Source: Opitutaceae bacterium (GTDB lineage Bacteria; Verrucomicrobiota; Verrucomicrobiia; Opitutales; Opitutaceae). Taken from it: a stretch of DNA of 61,152 nucleotides. Of this stretch, positions 35,160 to 43,800 are shown one piece after another. How positions within the stretch are numbered: position 1 is the first letter of the stretch; each line of letters begins with the position of its first letter. The notes under the pieces were generated by a model that saw only the letters and a program-made list of their open reading frames with translations, was not told where the DNA came from and did not search any database. The stretch spans positions 1-61,152 of the forward strand of contig JAHCAZ010000024.1 of the NCBI GenBank assembly GCA_019634615.1, written 5' to 3'. The position numbers were made by a program, and so were the translations under genes.

Positions 35160-37315
35160 CAGGGGGCGGCTTCGAGCACGATGACCCAGTCGCTGTCACC
35201 CTTTGGCGGCGGGCAAGTCCAGGCACCGTTGCAGTCGGCGACGATGCGCGTGGGCTTGGATTCCTTGCCGGTGGCGGGATCGACGAGCTTGGCGCGCCAA
35301 TTCGTGCCGGCGCCGAGGTCGCGGACGATAACGGGTTCGGCGTAGGGCACGTAGGTGACGCGGAGTTGGCCCGGGATGCCGGCGGATTGCGGACCAAAGA
35401 GGTCGGCGTCCGGCGCGGCAATGGACCCCCACGGCTGGTCGCCGAGGCGGCCGACCACGAGCGCGGTCGGCCAGGCGGAGTCGTCGTACGTGCGCGCCTC
35501 CCAGCCGCCGAGCTTGGCGGGCCAGGCCTTCCACGCGGCGTCGGTGACGATGCGCTGCACGCCGCCGTCGGCGAAGCGGAGCTCGAGGCAGGCGAGCAGG
35601 CCGGGGGCGTCGCCCGTGGCGGGGCGGTGCTCGCACCAGAGCGTGAGGACGTTGCGGCCGGGTTTCAACAGGTGGGCGCGGTCGTTGAATTGCGGGCCCG
35701 TGCGCCATTCCCAGCCGGTGCCGGCGGGCGCGCCGTTGAGCTGGGCCTCGACGTGGGCTGAGCCGGCAAAGCGCAGGCGGGCGCGAACGACCTTGCGACC
35801 CTTGGGCAGGTCGAACGTCCGACGGAAATAGCTCCGGCGGTTGGGTGCGTCCTTGGCCGGAACCTCGCGCGAGGTCCAGAGCCACGCGGCGCCGTCGAGT
35901 GGGAGCGAGACGTCGCCGGTATAGGCGGCCCATTCGGGGTGCGGCTCGAAACGGTGCCAGGGGAAGCGGGCGAGGAGCTTTTTCCCGATCGCGCAGTGGG
36001 TGGATCCGCTGAAGCGCATCGCCTCGACCCACGGCGTGTTGCCGTAGTTGCCGCCGTGCGGCGAGGCGCCGTGCGGGATGCCGGGTTGGTTGGCCTGCCA
36101 GATGCCGTTGCCGCCGTAGGTGTGACCCATGGCGCCGTTGAGGACGCAGGACCAGAAGGCGCGGCGCGGCCAGGGCGCGGTGATCGTGCCCATGAGCATC
36201 TCGTAGCAGGGCTCGCCGTTGAGGACAGGGAGGCGCGGCGTGGCGGCGTAGCTCTCGCGCACGGCCTTGATGCTGATGCCGACGGCCTCGTTCTGCGCGT
36301 GGCAGCACTGCAGCATGTCGAAATCGAGGAGGGTCTCGTCCTCGGTGCAGTTGCGCGCCGTGTAGCGGTTGATCGCGGTCGGGTGGATCGTGATCGGGCG
36401 GCGGAAGGGATCGGTCTCGCGCAGGAAGCGGATGAGGCGGGTCCAGCGCTTGACCATCGTGCGGTCGTCTTCGGGGAAGTTCTTCGCGAGGTACCACGGC
36501 AGGTTGGCCTCGCCGGCGGTGCACCAGAGCACGGGCCAGGCGCCGTAGCGCGCGACGAGGTAGCGCCAGTGGGCCTTGAGCTGGTCCTCGGTCATCCAGT
36601 CGATGAACCAGCCCCACGCGCCGACGATGCAGGGGCTGATTCCGTTGGCCACGAGGTGGGCGAGACGTTCATCGGCGCGGTCGAAATACTCGGGGCGGAT
36701 GTGGGCGTAGCCCTCCTCCCAGGGAAACCCGGCCTCGTTGGCGCCGCGGGGGTCGAAGGCGTGCATGTCGGGGTAGAGGCCGGCGACGATCTGCACGACA
36801 TTGAAGCCCTTCTTCACGCGGTCGGCGGTGAGCTGCTTGAAGCCCTGCGGCCACTTCAGGCGGTGGCAGAGCCCCATCCACCACGTGTCGGCGAGCCAGA
36901 AGAACGGCGTGCCGTCGGCGTGCTCGAAGTGGCGCTTGTCCGCGGCGACCTGCACCGGGCCGTGGGCGTAGAGCGGGTTGCGGCCGCGGTAGGGTGTGAC
37001 GGTCACGGTGCCGGTCGCGCCGTGGAGTCCGGCGTCGCCGGAGCGGTTGCATGCGGTGCGGAAGGTGTGGGCGCCGGCGAGCGGCGAGGCGTAGCGCACC
37101 TTCCATGTGCGGCCGCCGGCCCAGAACGCGGGCACGCGGCGGGCGGTGCCGGCGGGGTCGGTGAACACCGCGTCGAGGACCACCTGGTTGAACGGATCGG
37201 CGTAGCCGTCCTGGGCGGTGAAGGTGAGTTCGACCGGCACATTGGCCTGGGTCGAAGATGCGGCACGACGGGTTCGCGGGGTCGCCTTGGCGGAAGGCGA
37301 GGGGCGGGCTTTCAT
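35159..37315 (-). CDS. DUF5060/DUF4038 glycosidase (apiosidase-like)
   Basis: A 718-residue protein. Residues ~20-110 form a DUF5060-type immunoglobulin-like domain (VPVELTFTAQDGYADPFNQV, GRTWKVRYASPLAGAHTFRT). Residues ~120-430 form a DUF4038 TIM barrel with FFWLADTWWMGLCHRLKW, GFNVVQIVAGLYPD and WCTAGEANLPWY; the glutamate in the last motif is a candidate catalytic residue. The C-terminal ~230 residues look like a jelly-roll binding domain (KVVRARLRFAGSAHVEAQLNG). Related enzymes (GH140) remove apiose from rhamnogalacturonan II. The ATG at 37315 is preferred over an in-frame start at 37339. No clear signal peptide. It is the first gene of a two-gene unit with the GH36-like enzyme. Confidence 0.72.
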   Translation of the reverse strand: MKARPSPSAKATPRTRRAASSTQANVPVELTFTAQDGYADPFNQVVLDAVFTDPAGTARRVPAFWAGGRTWKVRYASPLAGAHTFRTACNRSGDAGLHGATGTVTVTPYRGRNPLYAHGPVQVAADKRHFEHADGTPFFWLADTWWMGLCHRLKWPQGFKQLTADRVKKGFNVVQIVAGLYPDMHAFDPRGANEAGFPWEEGYAHIRPEYFDRADERLAHLVANGISPCIVGAWGWFIDWMTEDQLKAHWRYLVARYGAWPVLWCTAGEANLPWYLAKNFPEDDRTMVKRWTRLIRFLRETDPFRRPITIHPTAINRYTARNCTEDETLLDFDMLQCCHAQNEAVGISIKAVRESYAATPRLPVLNGEPCYEMLMGTITAPWPRRAFWSCVLNGAMGHTYGGNGIWQANQPGIPHGASPHGGNYGNTPWVEAMRFSGSTHCAIGKKLLARFPWHRFEPHPEWAAYTGDVSLPLDGAAWLWTSREVPAKDAPNRRSYFRRTFDLPKGRKVVRARLRFAGSAHVEAQLNGAPAGTGWEWRTGPQFNDRAHLLKPGRNVLTLWCEHRPATGDAPGLLACLELRFADGGVQRIVTDAAWKAWPAKLGGWEARTYDDSAWPTALVVGRLGDQPWGSIAAPDADLFGPQSAGIPGQLRVTYVPYAEPVIVRDLGAGTNWRAKLVDPATGKESKPTRIVADCNGAWTCPPPKGDSDWVIVLEAAP

Positions 37316-37437
37316 GGCTGGGCGGGGATCATTGGCCAAGGGAGGTGCGCCGCGAGGAAATTATGGCTGGCCGTGGCGGCCGGTCGTCGCCGAATTCGCG
37401 GCTGGAAATTGCGTGGCCGCGTGCGAGTATCGCGGAC

Positions 37438-38478
37438 ATGTGGCGCCTGATTTTTCTGTTTGGGCTGATGACGATGGTGATGACGGGGGCGGTGGCGGCG
37501 CCGCTGAAAGATGAGGCCACCGGCCTGTCGTTTCCGGGGAGTCCTGGGCCGTGGCTGCGGGTGGGTTTCCGTGAATTCGAGCCAAAGGCGCAATATGGGG
37601 TTTCCTATACCTACCAGCGCGAGGGTCGCGAGCAGGGTGTGCTCACGTGCTACGTGTTCAATCTCGGGTTCACCGACATTCCCGATGGCGCGGACTCCGA
37701 CCGCGTGCGCCAAGAGATGCTGAACACCTTCAATGGCGTCACCCAGCTCTGGAACCAGCAGGGGGCGACGGTTTCCGAGATCATGCCGATCGGCGCGCTC
37801 CGCACCCAGGCGGGCAACGTGCTTTTCGCGTACGTCGGGGCGCATCATATCCAACACCAGGGCACCGCGAACATCTCGATCAGCCTCGTCTCGGCCTACC
37901 GAGGTCATTTCCTCAAGCTGCGCTATACGTTTCCGGGCAATGACCTGCAGGCGGCGGTCGACGACGCGACCGAGTTCGTGGACCTTTTGTTCAAGGCCAA
38001 TGGGCACGTCCTGCCGGCACTCACGGTCGTAAAGGAACCGCTCCGCATCGCGGGCGTCCGCAATGTCGCGATCAGCTTCATCGACCGGCGCCTGCCCTCC
38101 ACTCCGGTCGGGACGCTGTGGATCGCGTACGCGACCATGCGTTTGAAATATCGCGGGGATCACGGTCTGGCCCTGCCGGAGTCCGGCGACATCCGGCCGA
38201 CGTTCGCCGAGGAGGTGTTTGCGCGGTCCGAGGCGGTCAAGATCTACGATGAGGTTGTGGCCACGGACCCGACCGCTGCCGACGCCTATTGGGATGCCCT
38301 GGCGAAGGTGGCCGCCAACGGGTTCATGCCGGCCTACGTCTGGACCCACCACAAGCGCTTCGACTGGCCGGAATCCGAACAACCCCAGGACTTGGCGAAG
38401 TTCGTCAAGTGGCAGAAGAAGAACCTGAAGAAACATGTGCCCGATACGGCGGTTGTCCTGCAAATGCAGGATCCCTAG
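37438..38478 (+). CDS. Exported protein of unknown function
   Basis: A 346-residue protein beginning MWRLIFLFGLMTMVMTGAVAA, a clear cleavable signal peptide, so it is periplasmic or secreted. The body (e.g. GPWLRVGFREFEPKAQYGVSYTYQ, ISISLVSAYRGHFLKLRYTFPGN) is mixed alpha/beta with no recognised motif. The C-terminal third is helical and includes ARSEAVKIYDEVVATDPTAADAYWDALAKVA, reminiscent of a single TPR. ATG 37438 was chosen because it starts the signal peptide; the frame is open to 37258. It is divergent from the DUF5060/DUF4038 gene. I do not recognise the family. Confidence 0.65.
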   Translation: MWRLIFLFGLMTMVMTGAVAAPLKDEATGLSFPGSPGPWLRVGFREFEPKAQYGVSYTYQREGREQGVLTCYVFNLGFTDIPDGADSDRVRQEMLNTFNGVTQLWNQQGATVSEIMPIGALRTQAGNVLFAYVGAHHIQHQGTANISISLVSAYRGHFLKLRYTFPGNDLQAAVDDATEFVDLLFKANGHVLPALTVVKEPLRIAGVRNVAISFIDRRLPSTPVGTLWIAYATMRLKYRGDHGLALPESGDIRPTFAEEVFARSEAVKIYDEVVATDPTAADAYWDALAKVAANGFMPAYVWTHHKRFDWPESEQPQDLAKFVKWQKKNLKKHVPDTAVVLQMQDP

Positions 38479-38581
38479 GGCGAAAAGCGGGTCAGGCGGC
38501 CGGTCTGGGGGCTGGGCGGGCAGGCCTCCCGAACGTTGACACCGGGCCGAACCGCGGCCTCCTTTGCGGGCTTTTGTGCCC

Positions 38582-39844
38582 ATGACCGACAAGTCCCTGC
38601 CCTTCACCCTTGCCCAATTGGAAGCCATCGCCGCCCAGGTGCCGACGCCGTTCCATATCTATGACGAGGCGGCGATGCGGAAAAACGCCCGCGCGTTCAA
38701 CGCCGCGTTTGCCTGGGTCCCCGGCGGCTTCGTCAATTATTACGCCGTCAAGGCGCTGCCCAACCCGCACGTGCTCGACGTCCTCAAGCAGGAAGGCCTC
38801 GGCGGCGACTGCTCGTCCTTCGCCGAGCTCGCGCTCTGCGAGGCCGCGGGCATCACCGGTGACCGCATCGTCTTCACGTCGAACGACACGCCGGCCTACG
38901 AGTACAAGAAGGCCCACGAACTGGGCGCGATCATCAACCTCGACGACATCAGCCACATCGCGTTCCTGGAAAAGACCCTCGGCGGCAAGCTGCCCGAGAT
39001 GCTCTGCTTCCGCTACAACCCGGGTCCGCTGAAGGAGGGCAACGTCATCATCGGCAAGCCCGAGGAGGCCAAGTACGGCTTCACCCGCGAGCAGCTCTTC
39101 GAAGGCTACCGCATCCTGCGCGACAAGGGCGTGAAGCGCTTCGGCCTCCACACGATGGTGGCGTCGAACGAGCTCAATCCCGATTACTTCGTCGAGACGG
39201 CCCAGATGCTCTTCGACCTTGTGGTCGAGCTGAATCGCGCCCTCGGGATCCGCTTCGAGTTCCTCAACCTCGGCGGCGGCATCGGCATCCCGTACCGCCC
39301 GAGCCAGACCGCCGTCGACCTCGCCTACGTCGGCCGCAAGATCAAGGAGGCCTACGAGCAGACCATCGTCGCCCACGGTCTCGGCCCGATCCGCATCTCC
39401 ATGGAGTGCGGCCGCATGATCACGGGCCCGTACGGCTACCTCGTCTCCCGTGTCCTGCACAAGAAGGCCATCTACAAGAACTACGTCGGCCTCGACGCCT
39501 GCATGGCCAACCTCATGCGCCCCGGCATGTACGGCTCGTACCACCACATCACCGTGCCGGGGAAGGAGAACGCGCCGAGGAAGGTCTACGACGTCACCGG
39601 CTCGCTCTGCGAAAACAACGACAAGTTCGCCGTCGACCGCGAGATCCCGGACCCCGCGATCGGCGACCTCGTGGTCATCCACGACACCGGCGCGCACGGC
39701 CATGCGATGGGTTTCAACTACAACGGCAAGCTCCGCTCCGCCGAGGTGCTTTGGCAGGGTGGGGACAAGTTCAAGCTCATCCGCCGCGCCGAGACCCTCG
39801 CCGACCACTTCGCCACCCTGGATTACCCGGGCCTGAAGAAATAA
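38582..39844 (+). CDS. lysA: Diaminopimelate decarboxylase
   Basis: This 420-residue PLP enzyme makes lysine from meso-diaminopimelate. Lys57 in YYAVKALPNPHV is the PLP Schiff-base residue of the alanine-racemase-like barrel. The phosphate loop LGGGIGIPY, the ECGRMITGPYG segment and the C-terminal CENNDKF and GAHGHAMGFNYNG motifs match group IV decarboxylases. A carboxynorspermidine decarboxylase is the main alternative, but the C-terminal motifs suit LysA better. The ATG at 38582 (MTDKSLPFTL) was preferred over an in-frame start at 38564. Meso-DAP links it to the murE-containing dcw cluster, though it is not adjacent. No lysine riboswitch is visible in the 103-base leader. Confidence 0.85.
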   Translation: MTDKSLPFTLAQLEAIAAQVPTPFHIYDEAAMRKNARAFNAAFAWVPGGFVNYYAVKALPNPHVLDVLKQEGLGGDCSSFAELALCEAAGITGDRIVFTSNDTPAYEYKKAHELGAIINLDDISHIAFLEKTLGGKLPEMLCFRYNPGPLKEGNVIIGKPEEAKYGFTREQLFEGYRILRDKGVKRFGLHTMVASNELNPDYFVETAQMLFDLVVELNRALGIRFEFLNLGGGIGIPYRPSQTAVDLAYVGRKIKEAYEQTIVAHGLGPIRISMECGRMITGPYGYLVSRVLHKKAIYKNYVGLDACMANLMRPGMYGSYHHITVPGKENAPRKVYDVTGSLCENNDKFAVDREIPDPAIGDLVVIHDTGAHGHAMGFNYNGKLRSAEVLWQGGDKFKLIRRAETLADHFATLDYPGLKK

Positions 39845-39853
39845 GGCTTTTTT

Positions 39854-39938
39854 TAACCACGGATTGCACGGATTTCACGGATTGGGATCCGAGCCGGATA
39901 CCGGGTATTATCCGTGTCATCCGTGTAATCCGTGGTTA
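39854..39938. repeat. CACGGAT-word inverted repeat
   Basis: Arms 39854-39882 and 39910-39938 are 29 bases each and complementary except for three positions. Each arm reads TAACCACGGAT, CACGGAT, CACGGAT with two-base spacers; the words pair perfectly and only the spacers differ. The loop is 27 bases. A half copy with the same words is at 48001-48030 and a degenerate piece near 40701. It lies ten bases after the lysA stop and could serve as its 3' hairpin. Confidence 0.7.
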
Positions 39939-40029
39939 CATTCCGCGTTTGGAATCCCCTTGGCAGCGAAGCGCGGGGCGGTTTGATCTGCGGCTTCCGT
40001 GAATTGTCCCCGTCCCGAATCCTGCCGCG

Positions 40030-40659
40030 ATGTTTGATGCCCTGATCGAATTCTTCCAGGGCACGGCGTTCGAGCTCTGGGGTCCGTTCCTGATCCTCCT
40101 GGCCTGCGGGCTTGGCCTCCCGGTGCCCGAGGACATCGTCCTCATCGTCGCCGGAGTCCTCGCCTCCGAGGGCGGGCGCGAGTGGGTGCCGGTGGCGGCC
40201 GTGATGTATGTCGGCGTGCTGAGCGGCGACTCGATGATCTTCCTCGCCGGCCGTTTCTTCGGCACGCGGCTGCTGGCGCTGGCCTGGGTGCGGCGGCTGT
40301 TCTCGCCGGCCAAGCAGGAGAAGGTGGAGTATTTCTTCGAACGCCACGGCGCCAAGGGCCTGTTCCTCGGCCGGTTCCTGCCGGGATTGCGGGCGCCGAT
40401 CTATTTTTCCGCCGGTTCGATGAAGGTCGGGTATCTCAAGTTCCTGCTTCTCGACGGGTTTGCCGCGATCATCAGTGTGCCGGTCTTTGTCTGGCTCGGA
40501 CACTGGCTGTGGGAGCGCTTCCACGCCGACATCGCGGCGTTCCACCGCGCCCTCGACCGCACCCAGAGCTACGCCCTGGTCGTCTCGATCGCCATCGCCG
40601 TGCTCGCCTGCGCCGGCGCCATCTGGCTCTGGCGCCGCCACCGCGCCAAGGCTGGGTGA
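40030..40659 (+). CDS. DedA family membrane protein
   Basis: A 209-residue inner-membrane protein of the DedA/VTT family, which includes lipid-carrier flippases such as undecaprenyl-phosphate and phosphatidyl-lipid transporters. Signature parts are GLGLPVPEDIVLIVAGVLA, GDSMIFLAGRFFG, and FFERHGAKGLFLGRFLPGLRAPIYFSAGSMKV; the last carries the conserved GRF.PG.R motif. At least four hydrophobic segments are visible, with a C-terminal one at ~180-200 followed by a basic tail. It stands alone between two repeat-filled gaps. The lipid transported cannot be told. Confidence 0.88.
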   Translation: MFDALIEFFQGTAFELWGPFLILLACGLGLPVPEDIVLIVAGVLASEGGREWVPVAAVMYVGVLSGDSMIFLAGRFFGTRLLALAWVRRLFSPAKQEKVEYFFERHGAKGLFLGRFLPGLRAPIYFSAGSMKVGYLKFLLLDGFAAIISVPVFVWLGHWLWERFHADIAAFHRALDRTQSYALVVSIAIAVLACAGAIWLWRRHRAKAG

Positions 40660-40663
40660 GCCG

Positions 40664-40871
40664 CCGTCTCTCGCGGAGGCGCGGAGGCCGCGGAGTTTCT
40701 TGCCACGGATTACGCAAATCCGGCGGATGGAGCGTGGTGGGATGGCCACAAGAGGCGCAAAAGGCACAGAATAGAGATCCGGTTTTTGTGCATTCTGTGC
40801 CTTTTGTGGCCATTGCTCTCGGTCTCATTCGCCGAACAGGCGTGAGCCGTGGTTAAGCCCTCCGTGGTTCG
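40664..40871. repeat. Mosaic of several word-array repeats
   Basis: The 219-base gap after the DedA gene is almost all repeat-like. It starts with GCGGAG three times (about 40670-40694), then a degenerate CCACGGATTACG half array (about 40703). Next comes an inverted repeat with left arm 40742-40772 and right arm 40783-40813, made of GGCACAGAAT/TTTTGTGGCC words. It ends with CCGTGGTTAAG and CCGTGGTTCG near 40850-40871. The parts look inserted in or beside one another. No gene is seen here. Confidence 0.55.
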
Positions 40872-40878
40872 CCTGCTT

Positions 40879-43800
40879 TCAGAGTTCCAGGCTCACGCCC
40901 ATCAGGCCGATGACGACGTCGCGGGAGAGGCACTCGAGTTCCAGGTGCTCCAGCACCGCGCCCGGACGCAGGCGCCAGGATAGCGTCATTGCCCGGCAAT
41001 TCCGGCCCAACTGCACCTGCGGCGGCGGTTCCGGCGGCAGGCTGAAGGCGTCGTGCTCGTAACTGTAGTCCTCGCCGCCCCAAGGACAGAGCATCCAGAA
41101 ATTGTCCGGCGGGATGAGCTCCAGCTGTTCGGATGCCCCACCGGCATAGCGAAAATGCACCACGGCGTTGGCGATGCGGGTCTGCATCGGAAACGTCGTG
41201 CCGCATAACAACAGCCACGCGGTGCGCGCCGTGCGGCCGACCGGCACGGTCACGCGGTCGGGCCAGTTGTCCCAGCGCGACGTGAACGCGATGTTGCGAT
41301 CGGCGGCGAAGGCGGCAAACGGCACGCCGGCCGGCGTGGCCACGCGCCCCCGCGCGTCGAGCAGCACCGGCACGCGATCGAGCGCGATCTCCGGCGGCGG
41401 CAGGTTCCAGTAGGGGAAGGTCCACGCCGAGTATCCGTCCACGCCCAGCCGCACCGAGCACGTCGCCGGACGCGGGGAAACGTAGCGCTGCTGAAAGATC
41501 GTGCGGATGTCGCCATTCCACACCGGCGCCAGGTCGAGGCAGGCCCACGGGGCGTCGGCCAGCGCCGAGAGGGGCGTGCGCGCGGCGTGGGCGGCCGCCG
41601 CCACGGGGTCGGTGATGTACAGCTTCACCACCTGCCACCGGGTCGCTTCGCCGGTGCCCACGGCGACGAGCACCAGGTGATGCCCGGGCTTGGCGGCCAA
41701 CCGGGCCCGGAGCGTCCGCGCCTCGACACGGGCGCCGACCAGAACCCCGTGCAAGTCGCGCCAGTCCGGTGTCGCCGCCGCGGGTAAAGCCAGCTCGATG
41801 CTCTCGCCGACGCGCGCGGTCACGGCGATCGGCGGAAGGGTCAGCGGCGCACCGTCCGTGGTGACGACGATCTCGCCGCCGCTGCTCTCGGGTATCTCGG
41901 CCACCACCGTGAGCTGACCAAAGCCTGGCTCCGCCCGCCACGCGACAGCGCGATCGTCCAGGGTGACCGCGTGAATTCGCTCGGCGCGCACCGGCACGCG
42001 GAATACGACCCGCGCCGCCCGCGTCAGCCGAAAACGGTAACGCACGGCGTCCTGCGCCTGCTCGAACTCCAGCGCAAAGTCCAGCGTCGTCAGCTCCGCG
42101 CGCGGCCACGTGGACGGGAATGCTGGCCGGAACAGCACGGTCCCGTTCGGATAATCCGGCACGTAGCCAAACAGGCCCTCGACCACGGTCCGGGCGTACA
42201 TGTGGACGTTGTCGCCGAAGTCGGTCGCCGCCCCGATGTGGCTGAACCCGCCCGGCACCGCGCTCGCAAAGGCGCTCTCGTGGGTCACGCCCCGAAGCAG
42301 CTCGTAGCCTTCGTCGCCGAGTCCCGTCTGAAAATACGCGAGGGCCAGGGCGCACACGTCGCCGCCGAAGACATCGCGCACCGACCACTTCCACGGCACC
42401 CAGTTCGACAGTTGGCAGAGCGTGCCCCCGAAGGGCAGGGGGATGCGCTCCAGCGCCCACTCGGTATAGTACAATGCCTGCAACGCCTCCGCCGGCGAAC
42501 ACAGCCCGGCGTCGATCGGCAGGAAGACACTATAGGTCCACGCATCGGCATGCACGCGGTGGGGCGGGAGTTGCTCGCGGTAGAGCCCGAAGTGCCCGCG
42601 CTCGGGCAGCCAGAGCAGCGTGCGTATCGCCTGCTGGATCTTCGCGCACCGCGCCTCGTGTCGGGCCGCGGCGGCGTCGTCGCCGGCGCGCCGCGCGAGA
42701 TCGCGGGCCGCGCGGTGGGCGGTGAAGGCGTAGGCCGAGGCCTCGGCGCTGCCGCCGCCGTCGTACCAGACCGAATCGGTGGGCAGGGTGTTGATGTAGC
42801 TCTCGTAGAGCCCGTCGTCGTCGGGATCGAAACACGCGCGCAACCACTCCACGTGCAGCTCGAGCGCCGGGCGCAGCAACCGTTCCAGATCGGGATCACC
42901 CGACGCCCGCCAGCCGGCGATCGTCTGGTCGAAGAACTGCGACTGCACGTCGTACATCGGGAAGTCGCGGTCGAGCGATCCCTGGCCGTAGAACCGCGAA
43001 TCCCGGCCCTCGTGCACGAGCAGGCGCTCGACGCTCGCGGAGGGCGCGGTGCGCGCCGGGTCGGAAGTCTTCTGCAGGCCGATCGTGTAGATCGCGTTGC
43101 CCAGCACGCGCTCGTGCCAGCCAAGCGCCGTGGCCCCGCAGATCACGCGCCAACCGACGAACCGACAGCTGAAGGCCATGCAGCCGTGACGGAAAATGAA
43201 CGGGTCGCGTTCGCAACTCGCATCCACGGCATGGCACACGGCGGCAACCGCGGCATCGAGGCGCGGATCGGGTGTGGTCGCCACCGCGCGCTCGGTGGCG
43301 GACAGATAGGCGACCGCCTCGGCGTGCGCGCGAATCGGATCGAGCTGCGCCTGGCGGCCGGACGCCGTCTCGGCGGCGCCGACCTCGACGGCCAGGCTCC
43401 ACGCGTCGGTGCCCGGGGCCAAGGACACGGCACCGACCACCATGGGCGCCGCATCCGCCGTGGATGCGAGCAGAGCCTTGGGGTCCGCCCAGGCTCGGGC
43501 GGAGCCGATGCGCAAGTCGTCGGTCCGCGTGGCGCGCCCGATTGCGACGTGCTTAGCCTCCGGCGCGGCCGCCAGGGTGAACCCCGTAGGCAGCCCGCTC
43601 GCGGGCGCGGCTTGGGCAGACGCAACCCTCGCGAGCGGGCTGCCTACCCAGGCGACGTTGCCCGCGCAGAAATCCGGCACCACGGCCTGCGCGAGCAGCG
43701 GGCGCCGCGGGTCACCGCCGCGGACGATGTCAGGATTGCCGCGCATGACGGGATCCCAGTTGAGTCGCGGGTCGCCGTCCTCGGCGCGGGCGCCGCCGTA

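Noticed and set aside
38479..38581. Lysine riboswitch upstream of lysA
   Set aside because: The gap is only 103 bases, too short for the known lysine aptamer, and no matching pairing was found.
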